DNA of 21,528 nt, taken from the NCBI GenBank assembly GCA_030832235.1, contig JAURJO010000515.1, positions 1 through 21,528 of the forward strand. Direction: 5' to 3'. The notes under the pieces are model-generated. The model had not been told where the DNA came from. It did not search any database and worked only from the letters and a program-made list of their open reading frames with translations. Below are positions 7,124 to 16,308 of this stretch, one piece after another (within the stretch, counting starts at the first letter, position 1; the number at the start of each line of letters is the position of its first letter). The DNA is from Verrucomicrobiota bacterium (GTDB lineage Bacteria; Verrucomicrobiota; Verrucomicrobiia; Opitutales; Opitutaceae). Made by a program: the position numbers and the translations under genes.

Positions 7124-8025
7124 GCCTCCTCCGCCAACTTGGCTTTGCGGGAACGCAGATCCGCCAGACGCCGCTCAAGATCATCGCGCCGCGCGCGCGC
7201 TTCAGAGGAAAGCGCTTGTTCCGCCGCGCTGCGAACAAGGTGCAATTGGTGCGCGCGCGTGCCGTCAACCGCGGCGCCGTCGGACGCACGCTTCACGGCC
7301 AGAACCCCGCGAAACCAGTCTGGCGGGGTACCGAGCCCGTCCCCGTTATCCTCGACGAGCGGATGCTCGGTCGCGAGTCGCCCCTCGGTCTTGTAAAACT
7401 CCGCCGTGCGGTTCGCAGCGCTCAGGAACGATTCGAGCAGCGAGACCTGGCCGTCGTGATCAAGGTCGCTCGCCGGGTCGGCCAGCGCCTCGGCGAAGTA
7501 TTTCCCGAAGCGGGTGTAGTTCTGTTCATTACCGCTGCGGGTCGCACTGACGATCACGCGGCCGGGCGCGGCGATTTTCGCGATGAAGGGCGCACTGGAC
7601 GATGTCGTGTGCACCACCGCCACCGGCCGGGAAAACGGTTTCAGCCACTCCCCGAGCTCGGCGGCCGAGAGGTCGGGTCCGCGCAGGTTGAGCTTCGCCT
7701 CGCGGCCGTCGAAGGTGCCGTGGCCGAGCAGGACCAGCCAGAGCTCCGCCGTTCCCTCGCGCGGTTCCGCCGCGATCGCCTCGCGCAAGCGATCGCGATC
7801 CGCCGGCGTCACGCCGTCCCCCTCCCGCCCGACCACCGAGAGGCGCGCCCCGGCGCTCGCGCAGGTCTTCGTCCAAGCCTCGAGCTGCGCATCAAAATCC
7901 GGCGCGAACTCCGGATCTCCGACCGCACCCGAGACAACGATCACTCGCGCCGTCGGGGACTCCGCGGCGACCAATGCCCCGGTCAAACCAAGCCAGAGAG
8001 CAACGAATCGGAAATGTCGCCTCAT
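7063..8025 (-). CDS. Exported caspase-like (C13/C14 fold) protein lacking the catalytic cysteine
   Basis: A 320-aa protein, last gene of the nine-gene operon. ATG 8025 overlaps the previous stop as ATGA, has GGAGGGGA (8038-8031) five nt upstream and starts a signal peptide (about 1-21); a longer in-frame start at 8121 has none of this. Residues 26-165 look like a caspase/legumain alpha/beta core: LWLVLLGHGTFDG places a potential catalytic His at 102, and VAVVHTTSSSAPF (136-147) occupies the position where C13/C14 peptidases carry Cys. Here there are only Ser and Thr, and the sole cysteine, Cys55, is elsewhere. VSATRSGNEQNYTRFGKYFAEAL follows. Residues 187-198 (DLDHDGQVSLLE) form a textbook 12-residue EF-hand calcium loop. 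The C-terminus (about 255-318) is a charged coiled coil. It is either a Ser-using enzyme or a pseudo-protease scaffold. Confidence 0.85.
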   Translation of the reverse strand: MRRHFRFVALWLGLTGALVAAESPTARVIVVSGAVGDPEFAPDFDAQLEAWTKTCASAGARLSVVGREGDGVTPADRDRLREAIAAEPREGTAELWLVLLGHGTFDGREAKLNLRGPDLSAAELGEWLKPFSRPVAVVHTTSSSAPFIAKIAAPGRVIVSATRSGNEQNYTRFGKYFAEALADPASDLDHDGQVSLLESFLSAANRTAEFYKTEGRLATEHPLVEDNGDGLGTPPDWFRGVLAVKRASDGAAVDGTRAHQLHLVRSAAEQALSSEARARRDDLERRLADLRSRKAKLAEEAYFKELEAILLALAEVYQGR

Positions 8026-10403
8026 GGCATTCCCCTCCAGCGCCGCAGGCCCCACTCTGCGAGCAGGCAGGCCACCGCGAGCGCGAACACCCACGGCGTG
8101 TGCCAGGCCGGATGCGACCATGTTTCCATGACGGGTGCCCGCAGGTCGGGCAGCCGGCGAACGAAGGCATCCAGATCCTCGGCGCGCACGACCTCGCCAC
8201 CGGTCTTGCGCGCAATCGCTTCAAGCAGCGCGACGTTGGGCGCGAGTGAACGAAACTCTTCCGCGGCGAGATCCGAGCTCCAGCCTGCCTCAGCGCGCCC
8301 GAGCTCCGCACCGGCGTGATTCTTGACCTGAGCGACCGCTCGGAAGCCGCCGTCCTGGCGAGGCACATAGGTGACCTGGTACAGACCCGGTTCCGCCGGA
8401 TCGGCCTCGGCCTCGAGTCGGATCGGAGCGGCCGCGGTCGCTCCGGCGATCGCCACCGGCTCCACCGAAACCATCACGATCGCATCATCAACCGGCTGAA
8501 ACTTCTCGTCGCGCACCCGCACCTGCAGACGCACCGCGCCGTTGGCGTCGGCGGTGACAGGCTCGGCGGTCGCCTGCACCCGCAGGGGAACATCGGTGAT
8601 GAGCCAGCGCACGAGTTGCCGCCATGCCCTTTCGAGATCCTCGCGCGCCGCCGGGTCACGCATACCCCAGCGCCAGAAATCACCCACCATCAGCGCCCCG
8701 GTACGCCCGCGGCCGAACCGCTGCACGGCGAGCGCGGGATGCTCGCCTCCCTTCTCGTCGCGCACCGACGCGATGACACTCGCACCGGGCTTAAGCGCGC
8801 GCACGCGGTTCAGGACCTCGAAGGCCGGCATCGCGTCGAGCCGCGCGCGCTCGTCACCTTCGTTGTCCCGCAGGCGCGCCCACGGCTGCAGCCACCCTTC
8901 GCGGGTGAGTTGGAAGTGCACCTTGCCCGGGGGCGCCGCCCCGCCCTCCTCGAGGTCAAGATAGACGGGAAGCATGTCACCGATCGGCGTTCGCAGGTAG
9001 CGGCCCTCGTGGAAGCACTCCATCCCGCCGAGCATCAGCAGCCCGCCGCCACGCTCGGAAACGAACTTCTGCAGCAGCACCGCCTGGTCGCGCGTGAAGA
9101 ACTCGGCCTCCAGGTCGTCGAGGATCACCGCGTGGTAGCCGTACAACTCCTCCGGGGTGCGCGGGAAACCGGCGCGCAGTTCGACCTCATCCTTGGTGTT
9201 GAGGCGCACCAGCACCGGCTGGTCGTAGCGCTGCACCTCGTCGGCGGCCTGGCTGCCGAAGCCGCGGAACAACGGGTTGCTCGTCTCGCCCTCACGCCCG
9301 CGGAAATCGAACTTCGGCTCGCGTTTCGCCACCCGGATCAGCCCCACCAACTGCACCTGCTCGTCGCCCTGCACCGCCCGATTGAGAAACTTGTATTCCC
9401 AGTTTGGTCGGCCCGATACGTAAAGCACGCGGAACGGTCCCTGCCCGCGGTCCACGGCGAGCACCCGGGCGTTGTTCGCGAGGGTCGCCTCGGTGGTGCG
9501 CGGCGGAGCCGCGGCGCCGGCGGCCGGGGGCGGCTCGTCGGCCGCCGCGACGCTGAACTGGTAAAACGAAACTCCGGGCTGGTCGGGCTTCACCCGGAAA
9601 CGGAAAGCCACCGACTCGCCGTCCGCGCGGCCTGTTCCCTGCTGTTCCTCCACCACGCGTCCGTTGCGGTCGGTCAGCCGCGCGGTGATCGCGCGACCGC
9701 GGTAGCCGGTCGTGGCCACGTCGGCCTGCACCGTCACCGGCGCGTCCTCGAACGAGGTCTGCCCCACCGTCACCTGCTGCACCGCGATGTCGGGCGCGGA
9801 GTTCCGGCTTCCCACGATGATCGGATACACCGGCGGCAGACCCGTGAGATCGGGCGGAAGACCGCCGGGCAGATCCGTCGCGTTGCCGTCGGTGAACAGC
9901 AGCACGCCCGCGAGCGGCCGCCCTTGGAAACGGGAGCCAAGGGCGCGCAGCGACGAACCGATCCCGGTCGCGCGGCCGTCAAAGGTGAGAGCGGAGAAAT
10001 CCCGGACGGACTGCAGCCGAGTATCGAAGGCGTAGCGACGGACGTCAAAGGTCGCGGCGAGAGAACCCTGCCAGCCTGCGGACTGGGGATCGAGCAACGA
10101 GACCATCCGTTCGCCGCGCGTGCGCTGCTCGCCGGGTTCGCGGATACGGAGGCTCTGGCTGTTGTCCGCCGCGATCGCCATGAGGTTGGCACCCGGTTTC
10201 GCCCGCTGCCCCAACCAAAGTGGCTCGAGTACGCAGAGCGCCAGCAACACTAACCCGGCGGCCTTCAGGCCCGCCAGTGTCCAACGCAGCGGGTGCCCGC
10301 GCGCGGAGCGGTAACCCCAGAGGAGCGCGAGCCCTGCCCCCACCACAAAGGCGGCGACAGGCCATGCTAGTCCCGCGCCGGAGAACGTGAGCGAAGGCGT
10401 CAT
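8022..10403 (-). CDS. VWA / glutamine-amidotransferase-like integral membrane protein
   Basis: A 793-aa protein joined to both neighbours by ATGA overlaps. Two N-terminal membrane helices (about 11-31 and 42-64) precede a VWA domain with an intact MIDAS start DNSQS (80-84) and a later LLFTDGNATD; between them a long extracytoplasmic region is implied. A beta-rich segment (about 200-290) follows. A Rossmann-like region starting at VLYVSGRPNWEYKF and ending in GGGLLMLGGMECFHEG resembles the class I glutamine-amidotransferase fold often found in these membrane proteins; Cys463 sits near the nucleophile-elbow position, but I cannot identify a complete catalytic triad. An Ig-like segment follows, and a C-terminal helix (about 768-788) returns to the membrane. 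Such proteins co-occur with MoxR, DUF58 and BatA; no enzymatic activity is established to my knowledge. Confidence 0.87.
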   Translation of the reverse strand: MTPSLTFSGAGLAWPVAAFVVGAGLALLWGYRSARGHPLRWTLAGLKAAGLVLLALCVLEPLWLGQRAKPGANLMAIAADNSQSLRIREPGEQRTRGERMVSLLDPQSAGWQGSLAATFDVRRYAFDTRLQSVRDFSALTFDGRATGIGSSLRALGSRFQGRPLAGVLLFTDGNATDLPGGLPPDLTGLPPVYPIIVGSRNSAPDIAVQQVTVGQTSFEDAPVTVQADVATTGYRGRAITARLTDRNGRVVEEQQGTGRADGESVAFRFRVKPDQPGVSFYQFSVAAADEPPPAAGAAAPPRTTEATLANNARVLAVDRGQGPFRVLYVSGRPNWEYKFLNRAVQGDEQVQLVGLIRVAKREPKFDFRGREGETSNPLFRGFGSQAADEVQRYDQPVLVRLNTKDEVELRAGFPRTPEELYGYHAVILDDLEAEFFTRDQAVLLQKFVSERGGGLLMLGGMECFHEGRYLRTPIGDMLPVYLDLEEGGAAPPGKVHFQLTREGWLQPWARLRDNEGDERARLDAMPAFEVLNRVRALKPGASVIASVRDEKGGEHPALAVQRFGRGRTGALMVGDFWRWGMRDPAAREDLERAWRQLVRWLITDVPLRVQATAEPVTADANGAVRLQVRVRDEKFQPVDDAIVMVSVEPVAIAGATAAAPIRLEAEADPAEPGLYQVTYVPRQDGGFRAVAQVKNHAGAELGRAEAGWSSDLAAEEFRSLAPNVALLEAIARKTGGEVVRAEDLDAFVRRLPDLRAPVMETWSHPAWHTPWVFALAVACLLAEWGLRRWRGMP
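8031..8038 (-). promoter_or_regulatory. Shine-Dalgarno GGAGGGGA for the caspase-like gene
   Basis: The purine run GGAGGGGA on the minus strand lies five nt before the ATG at 8025 and within the last codons of the upstream VWA/GATase-like gene. It supports the short, signal-peptide-bearing start. Confidence 0.65.
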
Positions 10404-13400
10404 TTGTCCTTGCCGAGCTCCTCGTAGTATCGGCGCACGGTTTCCGTGAAGCGGTTCGGCACCGGATCACGGTCGATAGGCGCGAGGGAGTCCTTCGAGT
10501 CGCGCCGCGCCAGTTCCTCCGCGAGGCGGTTACGCACCTCGACCAGCGGCTTCACGATCTGCAGGTCCACCACGGTCCAGTCCGGCTTCTTCATCTCCAC
10601 CCGCCAGTCGCGCCGGATCAGCCGCGCCCGCTCGCGCGCCGCGGCGATCGCGTTGCGCCACTCGGGCGTGTCGACGAGTTCCTCGACGTCGCGCAGGCGC
10701 TCCGTCCAACGGTCGAATTCATCGCCGGTCAACGGGCCGCGGTAAACCGGGCCGAACTCGCCGCCGCCCAATCCGCCGCCGCGCTCGTTGCCGCCGCGCG
10801 TGAGAAGATCCACCGAAAGTCCGCCCGTGCGATCGCGTCCGCCGCCGCCCTGCCCGATCTCACGGGTGCGGCGGGCGTCGGCCAATTCACCGCGGCGCGG
10901 TTCGCCCGGCTGCGCGGACTCCCGGGCGCCCTGCCCCGCGCCTTGACCGCCGCCCGGTTGCTGCCCCGCGGCGGCCTGCCGGCCCTGCTCAGGCGAGCCT
11001 GCTTCGCCGGGCCGCGGCTGACCTTCGCCCGTCTGGCGGCCGCCCTCCGCCAAAGCCTCCCCCGGGCGTCCTTCGCGTCCGCCACGTTGTCCCGGTTCAC
11101 CGCGTTCTCCCCGCTCGCCCCCCGGCTGTCCGCGCCCGTCGGGCGATTGCTCACCGGGCTTCCCCTCCTCGCCCGCACGGCGTTCCTGGCCGGCCTGCCG
11201 CTGATCGCCGCCGCGGCCGGCCTGTCCCACCTCGCGCTGCAATTGCTCCGTGAGCGAATCGAGCTCCGAGCGCGCGAGTTTCAATTGTTCCGCGTCGTCA
11301 CCGAGGACGCTTTCGGCGGCGCGCTCCACACCGCGACGAAGTTCCTCGACCTGCGCCTGCGCGCGACGGCCGGTCTGACGCGCTTGAGGAAGGAGGTTTT
11401 CGCGTAGCAACTCGCGCGTGGCGTCGAGCGCCCGGCCGCCCTCCTCGCGCTCCTGTGCCTTCTGGAGGCGGGTGTTCAGGTCGCGGCTCAGGTTGCCGGA
11501 GTTCAACAGCTCGGAGCGCATCTGCTTCACCGCGCTGCCGTCTTCCTGGCTCGCCTTGCGGATGCTGTCGTAGAGCTGGCGCGAAAGCAGCGGCTCGGAA
11601 CTTTCGGCCTGCTCCGAGAGTTGCGTGGCGCGATCGACGAGGCGGTTGAGTCGTTCCTTCTGGCCGGCCAGTTCCTCGGCGAGTTCCTGTTTTTCCCCGG
11701 AATCGGAGAGGGAGCGTCGCTTGGGTTGCTCTCCGGCGGCGAGCTCATCGAGCTTCCTGCCGACCTGCTCCTGACGCTGCGCGAGGTCGCGGGCTTCCGA
11801 GCGCATCTGCCGGAGTTCCTCGGCGAAGCGGCCGGAGTTCTGCTTCCGCATCTCGTCGCGCATCTCCTGCAGCTGACGCTGGGCGCGCGTGCCCGAGGCC
11901 ACGGCCTGCGAGACCGATCCTTCCGCGGCGGCATCGGCGGCCTTCTGGATGTCCTCGCGCGTCTGGTCCAGTTGCTGGCGCTGCTGCGACATGCCGGACT
12001 GATTCTCGGCGCGATCCATGCGCTGGCGCACCTCGTCGGCGTCGGCCAGCAATTGGCGCTGCTCCTCCTCGAGCCGCTTCAGCCGCTTACGGATCTCCTC
12101 GCGCTGGGTCTCGGTTCGCGCCTCCTGCAGCGCGGTCTGCAATTCCTTCAGACGGTCCGTGATGTCCTGCTGCCGTCGCGCCAGCTCCTGCAAACGGTTC
12201 ATGACCGCGAGCTGCTCACGCCGTTCCTGGCTTTGCGGGGCCTTAGCCACGCGCTGGGTCTCGTAGCGGTTTTCCGACTGCTGCAACTCAAGCTGGTCGA
12301 TCTGCCGCTGGTTGCCCTGCTGGCCGCCGCCTCCCCCGCCCTGGCGACCGCGCCGCGTCACCGCCACCTCGCGGGCCTGCATCCGCAACAGCCCCTGGTA
12401 GGCGGCCTGCTCCGCGGAGAGCGCTTGATCGAGCGGCGCCGGCTTCTCCGCGGCGGCCTCGAGCGCCGTGATCGCCTTCTCCATTTCCTGAGTGACCGTC
12501 CGCCAGAGCGCCTGCTCGCGCGGCCCGCGGGCCTCCTCCGCCGCGGTCTCGGCCTGCGTTAACGCCTGGCGCTGCGAATCAAGGACAACCTTGGCGTCGG
12601 CCGCGTAACCCGCCCGCTCGCCGTCGCGCTTCAATTTCCATGTGGCGCTGATGATCTGCTTCTGCAGCTCGGCCAGCCGGCGTCCCTGCTGCCCGCCTTG
12701 CTGACGTTCCTCGTTCTCGCCGCCTTGGTTCTGGCGCTCGCGGAACACCTCGTCGAACGGCCGCACCTCGCCGAAAAACAGGTCGCCATTGGTGCGGCGC
12801 ACCTTGCCGTCGGGCCCGATATCCTCGGCCCACGCGAACCACGATACCAGGTCGTCCGGCTTCGCGCCGAGCGTCTCAAGGCTCAGCAGATGGCCGAACA
12901 TCCGCTTCTCGCGGGCGGCGGCGTCACGACCGAGCTCGACGTACTTCGTCTCCCCGCCGGCCAGCGAGTAGCCGATGCCGTAGGCGGGAATCCCGAAATC
13001 ATCCCACACCGTGCCGTCAAACGTGACCTCCTCCAGCGCCGACGGCCGGATGTCGCCTCGCGGCAGGGCGAGCTTGATCTCCGGCGGCCGGTTCGGCTGC
13101 ACATCGAAGACAAAGGAAGCGGCCACCTTGTTCGCGCGATTGTCGGCATCGACCAGCTTCACGTCGTAAGTGGAGTTTTTCGCCGGGGTAAAACCTTCGA
13201 GCGCAGCGACGGCGCGATCCGGGAAAACCTTGAGCTCGATCGCCTCGCCACCTTCGCCCCGGGCGACCAGACGCGCGGACTTCACCGGCTTGTTCAGTTG
13301 GAGGGTCAGATCCAGCCGCGTGCCCTCGACCGCACTCACACGGCGGGTGTCCTCGATGCGTTTCGGGGGAAGCCGCGTGTACTCCGGGTAATTCAGCACC

Positions 13401-14221
13401 ACGTCAGCCCTCTCGAGACGCGGGTGCTCGAAGACGGTGACCTTGAATTCGCGCGTCCGTTCGCCGCGGTACTCCAGGTGATAGACAAGATCCGTGGCGA
13501 CCTCGGTGACGCTTCCGCCGAAAACGGGGTCGGCGAGGCTCTTCACGAGCGGGATCGTGCGAGGCGCCGCGCCGGAAGCGCGAACGACGAGATTCACCCC
13601 CGGCGGCAGCGCTCCGGAGAAACGCGCGAGCACGACGAGGCTTTCACCCTTCTCAATCGCCGTGTCGCCGGGCGTGACCGCCACGCCCTCGCGGCTCACC
13701 CAGGCCGGTTTCTCGCCGAGCACCGGCGTGACGCGGAGACCGCCCAACGCGAAGGTGAACATCACCAGCGCCGCGAGATTCAGGGCGACCCACGACCAAA
13801 GCCGCGCGCGCGGAACGATGTCGCGCCAATCCTGCTCCTGGCTGCGTGCCGTCGCTTCCTGCAACAAGCGCTGCTCGAGGTAACCTGGATCCTTGCCGGC
13901 CTCCGCATCGCGCTGCACCGCGGTGATGAGGATGCCGTCGAGTTCCGGATGCCGGCGCTCGATCCGGCGGGCCAGCGAGCGGTAATCCGTGCGCCGCACC
14001 AGTCGGCGCAGCAGCAGAACCACCGCCGTCATACCGGTCGCTACCAGTACCAGCGGCAGCGCGAAGGCCGGCAGGCCTCCGGTGAAACGTGCTACTCCCG
14101 CCACGACGATCGCGAGCAACGCGCCGCCGGCCCAGCAGGCCGCGAGGGTCCGCCAGATAGAGAGGGCGCGGGCGCGGCCCGCCGCGCGATCCAGACGGGA
14201 TTTAAGAAAAAGATGGTTCAT
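10400..14221 (-). CDS. Giant DUF4175-like membrane protein with long coiled coil and collagen-like tail
   Basis: A 1273-aa protein, the largest gene in the window, coupled on both sides by ATGA overlaps. N-terminal membrane helices at about 25-45, 50-72 and 142-162 resemble the DUF4175 family, with a cytosolic segment between the second and third (RRIERRHPELDGILITAV). Residues about 165-480 are beta-rich extracytoplasmic domains. Residues about 500-995 are almost continuously Gln/Glu/Arg/Lys-rich heptad-like sequence, predicted long coiled coil. Residues about 998-1156 are Gly/Gln/Arg/Glu/Pro-rich, including five consecutive G-x-y triplets (GERGERGEPGQRGGR). A folded C-terminal domain (1157-1273) containing DEFDRWTERLRDVEELVDTPEWR ends the protein. 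The shape, a membrane anchor with a long rod and flexible linker, suggests a structural or tethering element in the envelope. Function is unknown; the DUF4175 label is from memory. Confidence 0.87.
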   Translation of the reverse strand: MNHLFLKSRLDRAAGRARALSIWRTLAACWAGGALLAIVVAGVARFTGGLPAFALPLVLVATGMTAVVLLLRRLVRRTDYRSLARRIERRHPELDGILITAVQRDAEAGKDPGYLEQRLLQEATARSQEQDWRDIVPRARLWSWVALNLAALVMFTFALGGLRVTPVLGEKPAWVSREGVAVTPGDTAIEKGESLVVLARFSGALPPGVNLVVRASGAAPRTIPLVKSLADPVFGGSVTEVATDLVYHLEYRGERTREFKVTVFEHPRLERADVVLNYPEYTRLPPKRIEDTRRVSAVEGTRLDLTLQLNKPVKSARLVARGEGGEAIELKVFPDRAVAALEGFTPAKNSTYDVKLVDADNRANKVAASFVFDVQPNRPPEIKLALPRGDIRPSALEEVTFDGTVWDDFGIPAYGIGYSLAGGETKYVELGRDAAAREKRMFGHLLSLETLGAKPDDLVSWFAWAEDIGPDGKVRRTNGDLFFGEVRPFDEVFRERQNQGGENEERQQGGQQGRRLAELQKQIISATWKLKRDGERAGYAADAKVVLDSQRQALTQAETAAEEARGPREQALWRTVTQEMEKAITALEAAAEKPAPLDQALSAEQAAYQGLLRMQAREVAVTRRGRQGGGGGGQQGNQRQIDQLELQQSENRYETQRVAKAPQSQERREQLAVMNRLQELARRQQDITDRLKELQTALQEARTETQREEIRKRLKRLEEEQRQLLADADEVRQRMDRAENQSGMSQQRQQLDQTREDIQKAADAAAEGSVSQAVASGTRAQRQLQEMRDEMRKQNSGRFAEELRQMRSEARDLAQRQEQVGRKLDELAAGEQPKRRSLSDSGEKQELAEELAGQKERLNRLVDRATQLSEQAESSEPLLSRQLYDSIRKASQEDGSAVKQMRSELLNSGNLSRDLNTRLQKAQEREEGGRALDATRELLRENLLPQARQTGRRAQAQVEELRRGVERAAESVLGDDAEQLKLARSELDSLTEQLQREVGQAGRGGDQRQAGQERRAGEEGKPGEQSPDGRGQPGGERGERGEPGQRGGREGRPGEALAEGGRQTGEGQPRPGEAGSPEQGRQAAAGQQPGGGQGAGQGARESAQPGEPRRGELADARRTREIGQGGGGRDRTGGLSVDLLTRGGNERGGGLGGGEFGPVYRGPLTGDEFDRWTERLRDVEELVDTPEWRNAIAAARERARLIRRDWRVEMKKPDWTVVDLQIVKPLVEVRNRLAEELARRDSKDSLAPIDRDPVPNRFTETVRRYYEELGKDK
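10754..11230 (-). other. Low-complexity collagen-like Gly/Gln/Arg/Glu region inside the DUF4175-like gene
   Basis: This segment encodes about 159 residues dominated by Gly, Gln, Arg, Glu and Pro, between the coiled coil and the conserved C-terminal domain. It holds a short run of G-x-y triplets near residues 1036-1050 and several GGG clusters. No exact long DNA repeat was seen, so composition rather than unit copying defines it. It is likely an unstructured linker; a true collagen helix would need a longer run. Confidence 0.75.
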
Positions 14222-16308
14222 GACGTGATCTCCCCGCCGGTGGCGCCGGCGCGCCGCAAAGCACGACCGGCGAACACCGTTTCAATCAACAACACCGCGA
14301 GCGCGGCCGCAATCAGCCAGCGCCAAAGCTTCTGGCGGCTTTCCGCCTCCACCCCCTGGAGCAACGTCCGCCGCTCCGTTTCCGGCTGAGGCGCGCTCAC
14401 GGCACGCGAGACCGGCACCCCCGCCTGCTCCAGTTCCTCCGGGCTCAGCGGCGCGGTCCGACTCTCGGACGGATCAAGGTTCACCGCGAAACGCCACTCC
14501 CGCCCCGCCGCGGCCGCCCGGTAGACTCCCGGTTCGGATGTCGCCGTGAAGGTCGCCTTACCCGCTTCCAGCGTCACCGTGTCCCCCGAGGGCGTCGTGA
14601 CGATCGCGCCAGCGGCCTCGGCAGGCAACGCCACCGGTTCGCCCACGGTATATTGGGTCACGAACTCGCCCACGCCGCCGGCGTTCTCCAGCAGCGACCA
14701 CATCAACGGCGCGAACTTCGAGGAAACCGCGAGCTGGCTGTCGTCGGGCTGCCAGCCCGACGCGAACACCACCACCCGGCCGCGACCCGCGGGGATCTCC
14801 AGCAACGCCGGATCACCGGAATCGAACTTCGCCAGCACGCGAGCCCCCGGCAGCGCGGCAGCGTCGACCCGGCGATAACGCCAAAACCGTATCTTTGAGA
14901 AATCACTGAAACGCGGATCAGCGAACGGCGCGAAGAGCGGATGCCGAAAATCGATCTCACCCAGCATCGCGTAACCGCCGGCCTTGGACTCGCTCAACGC
15001 GACGGGCGAGGTACCGGCGAGCACCCCGAGGGCGACCCCGCCCGCCGCGTCCGCGCTCCGCAGGACCAGCACCACCGTGCGCCCAGCTTCAGCCTGCGCG
15101 CGCAGACCCGCAGCGACGGAGGAATCGATCACGCCCGACGCAAAGATGAGCGTGGCCGCGCCCAGTTCGGTGGGCGGAGGCATCGTCGCACGAGCCGCGA
15201 CCTGCACCGCCGCCCGCGGGGTCTCCACGAAAGCCCGCCGCACGAAGAAGAGCGTCTGCTTCGCATCATCCGGCGCCTCCGATCCGAGCCACACAACCTG
15301 CGGGCGCTGCTGCACCGGCGGAATCGCGAACGAGCGGTTGTCGACATCCTCGTCGTCGCCCGTGAGCGTGACCGTGTCCGCCGAAATACCCTTCACGCGG
15401 GGGAGCAGAAAAATCCGGCTCTGCCCGGGCGGCACGTAGGCGTCGATCCTCGCCCCGCCCGCCTCGCCCGTTCCCCAACCGATCTGGAACTGCTCGCGCT
15501 TCGCGTCGGCCGCGTTGCTCACGCGCACCCGGGCGGGAGCATCGGCGGGACGCGCGACATCGGGCCCATCGGCCATCACCTGCACGCCGGAATTGGTCGG
15601 CCGCGAAGCGGTGACCGGCTCGAGCAAAAGTTCAACGCCCTTGGGCCACTCGTACGCCTGCAGAGCGTCGAGTCGGCTGCCCGCCTGCAGGTCGCTCACG
15701 AGGATGATACGCCGCGGCCCCGGGGCCGCCTTGCCGTCGGCGTCCGCGAGGGCTTCGGCCGCGGCGGCGAGCGCCGAGCCCAAGCGGGTTGACCCCCAGC
15801 CGGGCTTTACCGCCTCGACGCGGGCCGCCGCCAGCGGGGCCCGATCACCCGGGGCGGCGCGCCGCCATTCGTCGGCGGGAAGCACCGTGGTTACGGCGCG
15901 GTCAAATGTCATGAGTGTCAGCTCGTCGGCGGGGCCGGCCCGTCGGATCCAATCACTCGCGCGGGCGACGGCGGCCGGCCACACGCCCTCGCGGCGCATG
16001 CTGGCACTGGTGTCGATGAGGATGACCAAGCGTGCCGGCCGTGCCGCGGACGGATCGTCCTCGGGAGCACGCGGCAGGAACGGACGCGCGAACGCGAACG
16101 CGAGCAACGCGAGCGCCAGGCACCGCAGGATGAGAAGCAGGATGTGCTCGAAACGGTGCCGCTGCGACAGCCGCGGCGGGCTCGGCTGCAGGAAAATCAA
16201 TGAGCCGAAGGGCAGCCGCTCGCGCGTGGTGCGACGGACCAGATGGTAAATCACCGGCCCGGCCACCGCGATGGCTCCGAGCAGAAAAAGCGGGGCGAGG
16301 AAATTCAT
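14218..16308 (-). CDS. BatA-like membrane protein with VWA domain
   Basis: A 696-aa protein with the BatA N-terminal signature: a membrane helix at 5-23 followed by HLVRRTTRERLPFGSLIFL, and a second helix at about 55-76. A VWA domain starts at LVILIDTSASM, an intact MIDAS DTSAS (99-103), with LTLMTFDR and IILVSDLQAG as later strands. A long extracytoplasmic region (about 240-640) includes a further alpha/beta segment and a beta-rich end. A C-terminal helix (661-684) re-enters the membrane. BatA-type proteins are metal-dependent adhesion-fold partners remodelled by MoxR ATPases and are linked to envelope stress and aerotolerance in other bacteria; here the role is inferred from context. GGGAGGGAG precedes the start, which overlaps the DUF58 stop as ATGA. 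Confidence 0.92.
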   Translation of the reverse strand: MNFLAPLFLLGAIAVAGPVIYHLVRRTTRERLPFGSLIFLQPSPPRLSQRHRFEHILLLILRCLALALLAFAFARPFLPRAPEDDPSAARPARLVILIDTSASMRREGVWPAAVARASDWIRRAGPADELTLMTFDRAVTTVLPADEWRRAAPGDRAPLAAARVEAVKPGWGSTRLGSALAAAAEALADADGKAAPGPRRIILVSDLQAGSRLDALQAYEWPKGVELLLEPVTASRPTNSGVQVMADGPDVARPADAPARVRVSNAADAKREQFQIGWGTGEAGGARIDAYVPPGQSRIFLLPRVKGISADTVTLTGDDEDVDNRSFAIPPVQQRPQVVWLGSEAPDDAKQTLFFVRRAFVETPRAAVQVAARATMPPPTELGAATLIFASGVIDSSVAAGLRAQAEAGRTVVLVLRSADAAGGVALGVLAGTSPVALSESKAGGYAMLGEIDFRHPLFAPFADPRFSDFSKIRFWRYRRVDAAALPGARVLAKFDSGDPALLEIPAGRGRVVVFASGWQPDDSQLAVSSKFAPLMWSLLENAGGVGEFVTQYTVGEPVALPAEAAGAIVTTPSGDTVTLEAGKATFTATSEPGVYRAAAAGREWRFAVNLDPSESRTAPLSPEELEQAGVPVSRAVSAPQPETERRTLLQGVEAESRQKLWRWLIAAALAVLLIETVFAGRALRRAGATGGEITS

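Noticed and set aside
8316..10253. A 645-codon open frame on the plus strand opposite the VWA/GATase-like gene
   Set aside because: It is the codon-register antisense of a convincing membrane protein gene; GC-rich codons make long stop-free antisense frames common. Its product has no recognisable motif.
10754..11230. A DNA-level tandem repeat or CRISPR-like array in the Gly-rich region
   Set aside because: No constant unit or spacer period was found; the pattern is amino-acid composition bias within a coding frame.
12698..14389. A 563-codon plus-strand open frame opposite the DUF4175-like gene
   Set aside because: An antisense shadow with Arg/His/Glu-rich, motif-free sequence that also crosses the junction of two real coupled genes.
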